25,002 bases of DNA from Gemmatimonadota bacterium (GTDB taxonomy: Bacteria; Gemmatimonadota; Gemmatimonadetes; Longimicrobiales; Longimicrobiaceae): positions 1 through 25,002 of the forward strand of contig JAHWJJ010000004.1 of assembly GCA_019348475.1 (NCBI GenBank). Reading direction: 5' to 3'. The notes beneath the pieces are model-generated. The model was not told the DNA's origin, searched no databases, and saw nothing but the letters and a program-made list of their open reading frames with translations. The translations under genes were made by a program, and so were the position numbers. Positions 8,329 through 15,685 of the stretch are shown here, in pieces. How positions within the stretch are numbered: position 1 is the stretch's first letter; each line of letters starts with the position of its first letter.

Positions 8329-8781
8329 TCAGCCGGACGCCCGAGCGGCCGCCGCCTCGGCGCGCTGCTTGAGCGCGCGATTCATGGCCTCGAAACCCTG
8401 CCGCGTCCCCGCGTCCAGGCTTCGCCGCGCGAGCGGAACCAGCATCCCCGAAAAGCGCTCGCTGTGAACGAACCGCACGCGGCCGGGCCCGATCGGCTCG
8501 ATCCGGAATGCGTGCTCCCCATCGAAGATCCCCGGCAATCCCAGCCTTCCCAGCCAGCGCAGCTCGCGGTTCGCCTCGAGTGCGACTACACGGGGCCGGA
8601 AGGTCATGCCGCGCGAGCCCGGCGGAACCAGCCGCGCCTCCAGGCGTGCCCCTACGTGCGGTTCGCCAGAAATGCGCGTGATGAACGGGTTCCATTCCGG
8701 ATAGCTCGCGAAATCCGTGAGCACCGCCCACACGCGCTCGGCGGGCGCGGCGATCTCGATCTCCGTGACGATCTGGTGCAT
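8329..8781 (-). CDS. SRPBCC family protein (START-like ligand-binding fold)
   Basis: The 150-aa protein is a single-domain SRPBCC protein. Family traits are the N-terminal strand and helix IEIAAPAERVWAVLTDFASY, followed by PEWNPFITRISG, then GEHAFRIEPIGPGRVRFVHSERFSG, and a long C-terminal helix from about 118 to 147 that would close the hydrophobic pocket. These proteins bind or transform hydrophobic ligands; the ligand cannot be read from sequence. The ATG has a strong ribosome site (GAGGAGG, 5 bases upstream). It starts 29 bp after the HEPN stop, and no terminator is visible between them, so joint transcription is likely. Confidence 0.88.
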   Translation of the reverse strand: MHQIVTEIEIAAPAERVWAVLTDFASYPEWNPFITRISGEPHVGARLEARLVPPGSRGMTFRPRVVALEANRELRWLGRLGLPGIFDGEHAFRIEPIGPGRVRFVHSERFSGMLVPLARRSLDAGTRQGFEAMNRALKQRAEAAAARASG

Positions 8782-8810
8782 TCACGCCTCCTCGGCGGGC
8801 GGTGCGGTGA

Positions 8811-9272
8811 TCACCTCGTCCCGCGCTGCTGCCGAAGCCGCTCGCGAAGGGAGTCGCGGGGACGGGGCGCGTCCGCCAGCAGCGGGAGAATGTCCGCGCG
8901 CACCTGCTCCGCGAGTAGCACCGCGGCTTGGGCCTGATCACGCGTGACCGGTGCATACCGGCCGGGATAGCGCGTTCCGACTGCGTAGCGGTTCAGTGAG
9001 GCGGCGGGATCGATCTTCGACGCCAGTTCCGAATCGACCTTCCTCACCACCCCCTGCAGATAATCGATGTCATGTTGGTCCTGGAAGTCGACCGCACTCC
9101 TGGCCAGGAAAGCCTTGATGAACTTCTCCACAGCCTGCTGAGCGTGAAAGCCGACCAGTTCGTAGACATCGAACTGTTCGCTGTCCAGTCCCAGGCGGGC
9201 CATCGCAAGGTCGCCCTCGGCGAGGCGCACCCAGCGGGCAACCCAGGCCCGCGCAGCTTCATCAAGCGCCAT
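8811..9272 (-). CDS. HEPN domain protein, predicted RNase toxin partner of HTH-MNT
   Basis: The 153-aa protein is alpha-helical throughout. The HEPN core spans about 13-130: AEGDLAMARLGL, then VGFHAQQAVEKFIKAFLARS (40-59), HDIDYLQGVV, and NRYAVGTRYPGRYAPVT near 94-110. All are typical of PF05168-type HEPN proteins that pair with MNT nucleotidyltransferases. Arg58 and His67 could take part in an R-x-n-H site, but the spacing (8 residues) is longer than the R-x4-6-H of active HEPN RNases, so RNase activity is uncertain. The ATG lies inside the end of the HTH-MNT gene (11-bp overlap), which indicates tight coupling. The C-terminus is Arg-rich. The toxin role is inferred from the family. Confidence 0.88.
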   Translation of the reverse strand: MALDEAARAWVARWVRLAEGDLAMARLGLDSEQFDVYELVGFHAQQAVEKFIKAFLARSAVDFQDQHDIDYLQGVVRKVDSELASKIDPAASLNRYAVGTRYPGRYAPVTRDQAQAAVLLAEQVRADILPLLADAPRPRDSLRERLRQQRGTR

Positions 9273-9927
9273 ACAGGGCCACTCCTTCCTGCTCCGCCGT
9301 CCGGACCGGGTGCCCGTGAAGCTTGCGGGCGCTCTCCCACTCCGCCTTCTCGAGTACCCACGCATCCACCCGGAGCGCATCACCCGCGGCCGTGCGCTCG
9401 CCCGATCCCTCTCTTCCGACCGCCGCGGACCTGAACAGCGCCTCGCGGGCTTCTACATCACCTGCGCCGTCCCGAAGCACGATGATGAAATCCCAGTCGC
9501 TCGCCGGGGAACCCGTCCCGCGCGCGCGGGATCCGTAGAAGACGATGCGCTCGACGCTCCCCTGCCCCGCGGCAACCATCCGCAAGGCGAGCAGCCGAGC
9601 AGTGCGGAGATCCGGCGACGTCGCACGCCGGGACCGGCGGCTCAGCCGGCCCTGCGCGGCGGCACGAGCGTTCAGCCGCACCGCCAGCTTCATCAGGCGC
9701 TCGCTTCGTCCTTCCAGGGCCTTCGCCATCCCCAGAAGATGCGCGGCCGTGGGTCGGCTGCGCCCATTTCGCCACGTGGTCAGCGCGAGCGGCCGCACGC
9801 CGATTTCCGCCGCTAGCTCCGCCTGGGAGGGAGCGAACGCATCGGACGCTTCCGCGATCAGCTTCGCGAGCTCAGGGTCGGATGTCTGCGGGTCCAGATC
9901 CAAATCCCCGGTTAGAGTGATTGCCAT
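9262..9927 (-). CDS. HTH-MNT fusion: DNA-binding nucleotidyltransferase antitoxin
   Basis: From ATG 9927 the protein has 221 aa. The N-terminal half carries a Cro/CI-like helix-turn-helix, SQAELAAEIGVRPLALTTWR, with NGRSRPT (about 34-60). The C-terminal half is an MNT nucleotidyltransferase: YGSRARGTGSPASDWDFIIV with Gly132-Ser133, Asp144 and Asp146, and a third Asp188 in ALRVDAW. Such proteins modify (AMPylate) or mask the HEPN toxin. Here the same chain could also bind DNA and control the operon. A strong promoter ends 17 bases upstream, and the start codon sits in a palindrome. An in-frame GTG at 9936, almost at the expected transcript start, could be a leaderless start (224 aa). The HEPN gene overlaps its 3' end. 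Confidence 0.88.
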   Translation of the reverse strand: MAITLTGDLDLDPQTSDPELAKLIAEASDAFAPSQAELAAEIGVRPLALTTWRNGRSRPTAAHLLGMAKALEGRSERLMKLAVRLNARAAAQGRLSRRSRRATSPDLRTARLLALRMVAAGQGSVERIVFYGSRARGTGSPASDWDFIIVLRDGAGDVEAREALFRSAAVGREGSGERTAAGDALRVDAWVLEKAEWESARKLHGHPVRTAEQEGVALYGA

Positions 9928-9942
9928 AGCGTTCACTATGCC
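9923..9942. promoter_or_regulatory. Palindromic candidate operator over the HTH-MNT start codon
   Basis: GCCATAG, six bases CGTTCA, then CTATGCC form an imperfect 20-bp palindrome with 6 of 7 positions matching in each arm. It begins directly after the -10 box and covers the transcript start and the start codons. Its place in front of a gene for an HTH protein suggests autorepression. Confidence 0.6.
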
Positions 9943-9943
9943 A

Positions 9944-9972
9944 ATAATACACGCCTCCTGCCGCGCGATCAA
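9944..9972 (-). promoter_or_regulatory. Promoter of the HTH-MNT/HEPN operon
   Basis: Read on the minus strand, TTGATC (9972-9967) and TATTAT (9949-9944) are separated by exactly 17 bases, close to the sigma-70 consensus. The likely transcript start falls near the GTG at 9936, so the mRNA may be leaderless or nearly so. Confidence 0.7.
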
Positions 9973-9999
9973 CTCCGGCGCTCCAGATGCACGGGTGGA

Positions 10000-10920
10000 T
10001 TATGCCCGCGGGTGAAAGGACCTGTGGGTCTGGTGAAGGTAGCTGCGGTCCACGTGGGTGTAGATCTGCGTGGTGCTGATGTCGGCGTGGCCCAGCATCT
10101 CCTGCACGGCCACCAGGTCGGCGCCGCCTTCCAGCAGGTGCGTGGCGAACGAGTGGCGCAGCGTGTGGGGCGTGACGCGCTTCTCGATCCCCGCCCCCTC
10201 GACGTGCGCCCGCAAAATCTTCCACACCCCCATGCGCGTGAGCGGTCCGCCGCGCGCGTTCAGGAACACCCGGCCGTCGCTCTTGCCGCGGTCCAGCCGC
10301 GGCCGCGTCTCGCGCAGGTAGATGGCCAGCGCGCCGATGGCCCGGCGGCCGATGGGCACCAGCCGCTCCTTGTCCCCCTTGCCGAACACGCTGGCGAACT
10401 CCTCGTCCAGGTGCAGGCTGCGCACGCGCAGGTCCGTCAGTTCGCTCACGCGCACGCCGCTGGCGTAGGCGAACTCCAGCATCGCGCGGTCGCGCCACGC
10501 CAGCGGATGCGCAAGGTCCGGCGCCTCCACCAGCCGCGCGATCTCGTCCGCCGACAGCACGTCGGGGAGCTTTTTCCAGGCCTTGGGCGTGTCGATGCGG
10601 TCGCTGGGATCCGCCACCACCAGGTTCTCGCCCAGCAGAAAGCGAAAGTACGTGCGGATGGCGGCCAGGTTGCGCGCGATGGACGACGGCGCCAGCCCCA
10701 GGTCCTTCAGCAGCAGGATGTACGCGCGCAGGTCCGCCGTGGTCACGTCGCGCGGCCCCGCCCTGCCCTGCGCGCGCGCGAACGCCGCCAGCCGCGCCAC
10801 GTCGTGCTCGTACGCGGCCAGCGTCTGGTCGGAGAGCCCGCGCTCGAAGCGCAGGTGGTCCAGGAACACCTGCACCGCGAACGCAAGCGGCGGCGCGGGT
10901 GATTCAGCCGGTCTGGCCAC
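10000..10920 (-). CDS. xerD: Tyrosine recombinase XerD
   Basis: The 306-aa protein has the normal XerC/XerD length and architecture. The N-terminal core-binding (SAM-like) domain spans about 12-105 and the catalytic domain 120-300. All active-site residues are present: Arg157 (SGVRVSEL), Lys181 (GKGDKER), His252 and Arg255 (HTLRHSFATHLLEGGADL), His278 (LGHADISTTQIYTHV) and the nucleophile Tyr287. Positions run 8-9 ahead of E. coli XerD throughout. It resolves chromosome dimers at dif together with XerC and FtsK. The start codon is GTG without a clear ribosome site. It follows the DedA gene by 48 bp, so it looks like a housekeeping recombinase and not an element integrase. Confidence 0.93.
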   Translation of the reverse strand: MARPAESPAPPLAFAVQVFLDHLRFERGLSDQTLAAYEHDVARLAAFARAQGRAGPRDVTTADLRAYILLLKDLGLAPSSIARNLAAIRTYFRFLLGENLVVADPSDRIDTPKAWKKLPDVLSADEIARLVEAPDLAHPLAWRDRAMLEFAYASGVRVSELTDLRVRSLHLDEEFASVFGKGDKERLVPIGRRAIGALAIYLRETRPRLDRGKSDGRVFLNARGGPLTRMGVWKILRAHVEGAGIEKRVTPHTLRHSFATHLLEGGADLVAVQEMLGHADISTTQIYTHVDRSYLHQTHRSFHPRA

Positions 10921-10968
10921 GGAGTGCGGCGGTTGGATGATTGCGAATGGGGTCGGGCCGGTGGCGGG

Positions 10969-11619
10969 TCACTCCACCGTATCCACCGGGCCGCGGTGGC
11001 CGGGCCTGCCTTCGCGCGTCTGCCACCACATCCACCCGACGATCAGCACCAGCGCCGCGGCCACGATGGCGAGCCAGCGGCCGGACGACTCGACCGCGGC
11101 GCGAATCTGCTCCCAGTTGCGGCCGGCCGTGGCTCCCAGGTACACGATGAAGCCGTACCACAGTCCCGACGCCAGCGCGATGGGCAGCGCCGCGCGGAAG
11201 AAGCCCATGTCGCTGCTCCCCGCGAAGATGGGGACCACGGCGCGAAAGCCGGGAAGATAGCGGCTGAAGAAGATCACCTTGCCGCCGTGCCTGTCGTACA
11301 GCGACGCAAGGCGCTGCAGCTGCCCCGGCTGCAGGACGGCCCGGCCCACGCGGGTCGAAAAGAACGAGGCGCCGTAGCGTCGGCCGGCGCCGTACATCAG
11401 CAGCGCCGTGGCCACGTTGGCCATCCAGACCACCAGGAACGCGAGGGTGGGGTCGATCACGCCCCGCCCCGCCAGAAAGCCGCCCGTGAGCGCCACCACG
11501 TCCGCGGGCACCGGGGGAAAGATGTTCTCCAGCCCCGCCATGGCGCCCATCACCACGTAGATCAGCAGCTCCGGCAGCCCCTCCATCCACGCGATCAGCC
11601 GGTCGATCAGTCCCGTCAT
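10969..11619 (-). CDS. DedA family membrane protein
   Basis: The 216-aa protein has several hydrophobic segments. Motifs of the DedA/VTT family are ENIFPPVPADVV at about 31-42 and FFSRYLPGFRAVVPIFAG at 117-134, which form the re-entrant loops. Family members act as flippases of undecaprenyl phosphate or phospholipids and affect membrane homeostasis and drug resistance; the substrate here is not known. The last helix is near 183-199, followed by a short basic tail. A ribosome site GGGAAGG lies before the ATG. xerD follows 48 bp downstream. Confidence 0.92.
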   Translation of the reverse strand: MTGLIDRLIAWMEGLPELLIYVVMGAMAGLENIFPPVPADVVALTGGFLAGRGVIDPTLAFLVVWMANVATALLMYGAGRRYGASFFSTRVGRAVLQPGQLQRLASLYDRHGGKVIFFSRYLPGFRAVVPIFAGSSDMGFFRAALPIALASGLWYGFIVYLGATAGRNWEQIRAAVESSGRWLAIVAAALVLIVGWMWWQTREGRPGHRGPVDTVE

Positions 11620-11662
11620 CCGCCCTTCCCGTTGGCGCCCAATGGATTTTCAGGTCAGGAGC

Positions 11663-11770
11663 TCAGGGCCGCGTCACACCCTCCAGCGCCCGGCGCTCCG
11701 TTTCCTCGTGCGACGCCATCTCCAGCGCGCCGGCCACGGCCCGCGGCAGCCGCGACCATAAGACGACGCC
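11663..11770 (-). other. 35-codon open extension in frame after the ispF stop
   Basis: Directly after the ispF TGA the same frame stays open for 35 codons and then meets another TGA. It reads GVVLWSRLPRAVAGALEMAS followed by HEETERRALEGVTRP. 32 of 35 third codon positions are G or C, as in real genes here. It could be a small gene starting at an internal GTG, the remnant of a longer C-terminus, or chance. No ribosome site supports a separate start. Confidence 0.25.
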
Positions 11771-12292
11771 TCAGAGGCTGGCGTCGCGGCGGTGGCGGGC
11801 GTGCAGGGCGTCGATGTTCTCCAGGCTGTCGATCAGGGCGACGGCGAACGCGGCGATTCCCTCGCCGCGGCCGATCCACCCCAGCCCCTCGTTGCTCTTT
11901 CCCTTGATGGAGATGTGCCCCGGACCGATCCCCAGCACCGACGCCAGCCGCTCCTGCATGGCCTGCGCGTGCGGTCCGATTTTGGGCGCCTCGCACACCA
12001 CGGTGACGTCCACGTTCACCACCTGGTAGTTGCGCCCTTCCAGCAGCCGCACCACGCGCGCCAGAAGCCGCAGCGAATCCGCGTCCTTCCACTGCGGATC
12101 GCTGGGGGGAAAGTGCCGGCCGATGTCGCCCAGCCCGGCGGCGCCAAGCAGGGCGTCGGTCACCGCGTGCGCCACGGCGTCTGCGTCGCTGTGGCCGTCC
12201 AGCCCCCGCTCGTGGGGGATCTCCACGCCGCCCAGGATGAGCCTGCGCCCCTCGGCAAAGCGGTGGGAGTCGTACCCGTGGCCGATCCGCAT
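11771..12292 (-). CDS. ispF: 2-C-methyl-D-erythritol 2,4-cyclodiphosphate synthase
   Basis: The 173-aa enzyme cyclises CDP-methylerythritol 2-phosphate in the non-mevalonate isoprenoid pathway. The start MRIGHGYDSHRFAEGR provides zinc ligands Asp8 and His10; His42 in SDADAVAHAVTDALLGAAGLGDIG is the third. The region LDGHSDAD and the closing KGKSNEGLGWIGRGEGIAAFAV are typical. The protein is about 13 residues longer than E. coli IspF at the C-terminus. A promoter candidate lies 52 bases upstream. No other isoprenoid gene is nearby. Confidence 0.97.
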   Translation of the reverse strand: MRIGHGYDSHRFAEGRRLILGGVEIPHERGLDGHSDADAVAHAVTDALLGAAGLGDIGRHFPPSDPQWKDADSLRLLARVVRLLEGRNYQVVNVDVTVVCEAPKIGPHAQAMQERLASVLGIGPGHISIKGKSNEGLGWIGRGEGIAAFAVALIDSLENIDALHARHRRDASL

Positions 12293-12343
12293 TCCGTGCG
12301 ATCAGGGTAGATGATGAGGATGATGCCCGTCGATGCCGCGCCG

Positions 12344-12372
12344 AAGATAGCCGCAGGCAGGGCGGATGTCAC
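12344..12372 (-). promoter_or_regulatory. Candidate promoter for ispF
   Basis: On the minus strand GTGACA (12372-12367) and TATCTT (12349-12344) are 17 bases apart, and the -10 ends 52 bases before the ispF start. The same -10 hexamer is seen before the radical SAM gene at 19622. Confidence 0.45.
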
Positions 12373-12489
12373 CCGGCCGTGGAGCGGCCACGCGAGAGCG
12401 TCCGTGAAAAACAGCATCGCCGCCCGTCCTGGTGACGGCACCGCGGGGAGCAGTCCGCCACCCGCGCACGTTCCCGGCCCCCTCGAACT

Positions 12490-12541
12490 CCCCGCACTTT
12501 CGCACTTTCGCACTCCCGCACTTTCCCACACTCCCGCACTC
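12490..12541 (-). repeat. AGTGC tandem array starting in the stop codon of the GNAT gene
   Basis: Read on the minus strand, six irregular units of 8-10 bases (GAGTGCGG, GAGTGTGG, GAAAGTGCGG, GAGTGCGA and so on) follow without a gap. The first unit uses the GA of the GNAT stop codon TGA. It is the same unit and orientation relative to the gene as the array at 17713. Confidence 0.8.
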
Positions 12542-13385
12542 AAAAATCCATCCGCATCTCGAACTGGCTGATCCCCTGCCGCTCCCACCCGGTGTGCGCA
12601 AAGAACTCCGGCGCCAGGTCGTCGGGGACGATGGCGACGGCCTGCATGGGCTTTCCGGGGAACGCCGCGGCCAGCGCGCGCACCATCCGGGTACCCCATC
12701 CCCGGCGCCGGTGGGCGCGCGGGACGACCAGCGCGGAGAGCGACAGCGTCTCGGCGTCGGGGTTGGCGATCAGGGCGAAGGCGCGGTCCTCCAGGGCAAA
12801 GGCGCGGGCGGGCGCCGTGGCGGCGGAAAGCGTTTCGGGCGCCAGCATCCACGGCAGCTCCGGCTCGCCCTCGCGCACGGTGATGCGGGCCAGCTCCAGC
12901 GGGTCCATCTCGCGGAGCGCGTCCGCCGTGCCGCCGGCCGGGACGGGGTCGCGGCGGTAGCCCACCAGCCGGCGCGCCATCCGGAAGCCGAGCGATTCGT
13001 AGAGCTTTACGGCGGGCGTATTCTGCTCGATCACCTCCAGCAGCAGCGTGTGGTCGCCGCGGGCGCGGGCGTGGTCGATGGCGTCGCGCATCACGCGTCG
13101 GCCCAGTCCGCGGCCGCGCGCGTCGGCGGCGACGGCCATGCCGCCCACGCGGCTGGTCCACCCGCGCCGGCAGACGAACAGCACGGCCGCGGACTGCCCC
13201 TCGCGCTCGTAGATGCGGCTGGCGAACGGGTCCAGGTGCTCGCTCCTGAAGCGCCGCTCCCACGACTCCGGGGTGGTGCGCATGGGAACGATGTATCCCT
13301 CGAAACACTGCTGCATGGCGGCCGCCGCGTCGGCTGCGGTGAACTCGGGGAGGGGTCGCGCGATGGCGTCGTCCGGGTGGGGCAC
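12540..13385 (-). CDS. Tandem GNAT-fold N-acetyltransferase
   Basis: From GTG 13385 the protein has 281 aa and two GNAT domains. The first spans about 10-145, with the acetyl-CoA loop RVGGMAVAADARGRGLGRRV (RGRGLG at 90-95) and then LEVIEQNTPAVKLYESLGF. The second spans about 165-281, with LSALVVPRAHRRRGWGTRMV (RRRGWG at 226-231) and a final FFAHTGWERQGISQFEMRMDF. Both acetyl-CoA loops look intact. The substrate cannot be told; double GNAT proteins include mycothiol synthase-like and antibiotic-modifying enzymes. The start is uncertain: the frame is open to a GTG at 13478, but the extra part is low-complexity and conservation seems to begin near 13350. Confidence 0.87.
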   Translation of the reverse strand: MPHPDDAIARPLPEFTAADAAAAMQQCFEGYIVPMRTTPESWERRFRSEHLDPFASRIYEREGQSAAVLFVCRRGWTSRVGGMAVAADARGRGLGRRVMRDAIDHARARGDHTLLLEVIEQNTPAVKLYESLGFRMARRLVGYRRDPVPAGGTADALREMDPLELARITVREGEPELPWMLAPETLSAATAPARAFALEDRAFALIANPDAETLSLSALVVPRAHRRRGWGTRMVRALAAAFPGKPMQAVAIVPDDLAPEFFAHTGWERQGISQFEMRMDF

Positions 13386-13631
13386 GGCCGGCTGGCAGGC
13401 AGAGGGTGAGAACGGAATGCGATCCCAATCTACACGCCCCGCCCCCCTTCCGCGCGAGTCCCCTTTCGCCGCGGCCACACGGCATCATCATCCAGAATGG
13501 TCCCCCCGCAAGCGCCGCGTCGAGTGGGGTGAGGGGCCGCCTTCTCCGTCGTTGCGGGTCCGCTGGCGGTGACATCCAGCGGCGGCTACGTTCGCGCCGA
13601 GCTCGTTCCCCCTGATCATCGTCATCATCCC

Positions 13632-15050
13632 ATGCCCTTGGATCGCCGGCTGGAACTGTCGCCCGAGGAGATGCGCGCGCTGGGGCACCGCGTGGTGGAC
13701 CTGGTGGTGGAGCACTTCTCCACCCTTGCGGAGCAGCCGGTGGCGGCATCCGCGTCGCGGGCGCAGATGGAGGCCCGCCTGCGCGAGCCGCCGCCGGACG
13801 CGCCGCGCGGCTGGGAGGCCACCGTGGACCGCGTGGCGCGCGAGGTGTTCGCGCCCATGTCGCACCCCGCGCATCCGCGCTTCTTTGCGTACGTGCCGGG
13901 TCCCGGCAACTTCGTCGGCGCGATGGCGGACGCGCTGGCGGCGGCGTTCAACCCGTTCGCGGGGGCGTGGATGGTGGCGCCGGGCCCCGCCCAGGTGGAG
14001 CTGGTGACGGTGGACTGGCTCCGCGCCCTCTGCGGCCTGCCGGAGGCCGCGGGCGGCGCGTTCGTCAGCGGCGGGTCCATGGCCAACCTGACCGCACTGG
14101 CCGTCGCCCGCCACCGCCGGCTGGGTGAAGACTTCGGCCGCGCGGTGATCTACTGCTCCGACCAGACGCACTCGTCCGTGGAGCGCGGCGCCCGCGTGCT
14201 GGGCTTTCGCGCGGACCAGCTGCGCAAGCTCCCGGTGGACGGCGGATACCGGCTGCGGATGGACGCGCTGCAAGGCGGGGTGGCGGAGGATGCGGCGCGG
14301 GGCCTGGTCCCCTTCTGCGTGGTGGCCAACGCGGGAACCACCAACACGGGCGCGGTGGATCCCATGCCGGCGATCGCCGGGCTGTGCCGGGCGCACGGGA
14401 TGTGGATGCACGTGGATGGCGCGTACGGCGCGGCGGCGGCGCTCACGGAGGCGGGGCGGCGGGCGCTCCGCGGAATGGAGGAGGCGGACTCGATCTCCAT
14501 CGACGCGCACAAGTGGCTCTTTCAGCCCTTCGAATGCGGGTGCGTGCTGGTGCGCGACGGGGGCGCGCTGAAGGACACCTTTCGCCTGGTCCCCGAGTAC
14601 CTGCGCGACAGCGACCGCGCCACGGAAGAGGTGAACTTTCGCGACTGGGGCGTTCAGCTCACCCGCGGCTTTCGCGCGCTGAAGCTGTGGATGACCGTGC
14701 AGGTGTTCGGGATGGATGCCCTGCGGGACGCGGTGGCGTGGGGCGTTCGGCTGGCGGAGGCGGCGGAGCAGGAGCTGCGGGCCTCGCAAGCGTGGGAGGT
14801 GGTGACGCCGGCGCAGCTGGGCATCGTCACCTTTCGCCATCGCCGGCCGGGGCTGGACGACGCCGGGATGGACGACCTGCAGCGCCGCATGACCGCCGCG
14901 CTGGCGGAGGACGGGTTCGCCCTGCTCAGCACCACGGTCCTGGACGGCCGCACCGTGCTGCGCCTGTGCACCATCAACCCCCGCACGACGGAAGACGACG
15001 TGCGCGAGACCCTCCGGCGGCTGGAGCGGTTCGGGCGCGAGCTGGCGTAG
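13632..15050 (+). CDS. PLP-dependent group II amino acid decarboxylase
   Basis: The 472-aa protein belongs to the aromatic-L-amino-acid/glutamate decarboxylase family (PF00282). HPRFFAYVPGPGNFVGAMAD and FNPFAGAWMVAPGPAQVEL are the typical N-terminal part. SGGSMANLTALAVAR is the phosphate-binding region, His180 in SDQTHSSVERG would stack on PLP, and Asp262 in HVDGAYGA would bind the ring nitrogen. Lys294 in SIDAHKWLFQPFECG forms the Schiff base. RVLGFRADQLRKLPVD and FRDWGVQLTRGFRALKLWM further match the aromatic amino acid branch. The likely product is an amine such as tyramine, tryptamine or phenethylamine; the substrate is not certain. No strong ribosome site precedes the ATG. Confidence 0.93.
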   Translation: MPLDRRLELSPEEMRALGHRVVDLVVEHFSTLAEQPVAASASRAQMEARLREPPPDAPRGWEATVDRVAREVFAPMSHPAHPRFFAYVPGPGNFVGAMADALAAAFNPFAGAWMVAPGPAQVELVTVDWLRALCGLPEAAGGAFVSGGSMANLTALAVARHRRLGEDFGRAVIYCSDQTHSSVERGARVLGFRADQLRKLPVDGGYRLRMDALQGGVAEDAARGLVPFCVVANAGTTNTGAVDPMPAIAGLCRAHGMWMHVDGAYGAAAALTEAGRRALRGMEEADSISIDAHKWLFQPFECGCVLVRDGGALKDTFRLVPEYLRDSDRATEEVNFRDWGVQLTRGFRALKLWMTVQVFGMDALRDAVAWGVRLAEAAEQELRASQAWEVVTPAQLGIVTFRHRRPGLDDAGMDDLQRRMTAALAEDGFALLSTTVLDGRTVLRLCTINPRTTEDDVRETLRRLERFGRELA

Positions 15051-15118
15051 ATCGGCGGACGGCAGGTGTATCGTGCTCATCCAGCCAGCCGGAACCGAAC
15101 CGTGGTCCGGACGCAAGA

Positions 15119-15147
15119 AAGGCGAGCCCACGCTGGAGGCTCGCCTT
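15119..15147. terminator. Shared terminator between convergent genes
   Basis: AAGGCGAGCC and GGCTCGCCTT form a 10-bp stem with a 9-base loop. On the minus strand the stem is followed by TTTCTT; on the plus strand only by TTCGTC. It lies between the decarboxylase and the 88-aa membrane protein genes, which converge. Confidence 0.75.
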
Positions 15148-15176
15148 CGTCGTCGATCCGAGCTGCAATCCAGGGG

Positions 15177-15443
15177 TCAATGGCTCCGGCGTACCTCCCG
15201 CAGGGGCGGCCTCAGGCGGCCCATGGCCAGCTTGCGCGGCCTGGTGAGGGTGCGCACCAGCCCCAGCGTCAGCATCGCGAGCCCCAGCGTGGCCGCGGCG
15301 ATCTCGGGGCGCCCCAGCAGCAGCGCCAGCAGGCAGGCCGCGATCAGGGGGAGGGTGTGGAGAAGGGTGATTCCCCAGGCCGTGGCGCGCTCGCGCCGGG
15401 CCCGGGCAGCCGGAAGCCACTGCAGTCGTTCTCGGTCGTCCAT
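15177..15443 (-). CDS. 88-aa membrane protein, function unknown
   Basis: The frame from ATG 15443 gives 88 residues. A basic cytoplasmic start, MDDRERLQWLPAARARRERA, is followed by two helices, ITLLHTLPLIAACLLALLLG (about 25-44) and IAAATLGLAMLTLGLV (about 48-63). The tail is basic: RTLTRPRKLAMGRLRPPLRE. This suggests an inner-membrane hairpin with both ends in the cytoplasm. Codon use fits the neighbours. No ribosome site is evident. The frame is open far upstream, but that part is antisense to or between other genes and has no protein-like character. I do not recognise a family. Confidence 0.65.
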   Translation of the reverse strand: MDDRERLQWLPAARARRERATAWGITLLHTLPLIAACLLALLLGRPEIAAATLGLAMLTLGLVRTLTRPRKLAMGRLRPPLREVRRSH

Positions 15444-15685
15444 CGTACGGGTCGTGTTGCCGGCGCGCGGTCCGCGGGCCCGGAGGGCCCCGCCAGCGGA
15501 GTAGGGAAGGTCGGCAGCCGGGGCGCGCCAACGCGCGTGGCCCGGCCTGCCAGGACCGCGGGAAGGCGCGCCCGTGCGGCCGCGCCTCCATCCGCCCCCC
15601 GCACGCAACGCGCGCCGCCGGGGGCAGGACGGATGAATAGTACCCTCATCCCCCACCGGGTTCAAGACCCCTGTCGCAAGGACGG

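Noticed and set aside
10000..10920. Tyrosine recombinase as the integrase of a mobile element carrying the HEPN/MNT genes
   Set aside because: The length, residues and DedA neighbour fit housekeeping XerD. No attachment repeats, tRNA gene junction or element genes are seen nearby.
12160..13749. 529-aa minus-strand frame across ispF, the gap and the GNAT gene
   Set aside because: It lies in the wrong frame over two well-recognised genes and has shadow-like composition.
13488..15131. 547-aa minus-strand frame
   Set aside because: It is antisense to the PLP decarboxylase, which has all its catalytic motifs.
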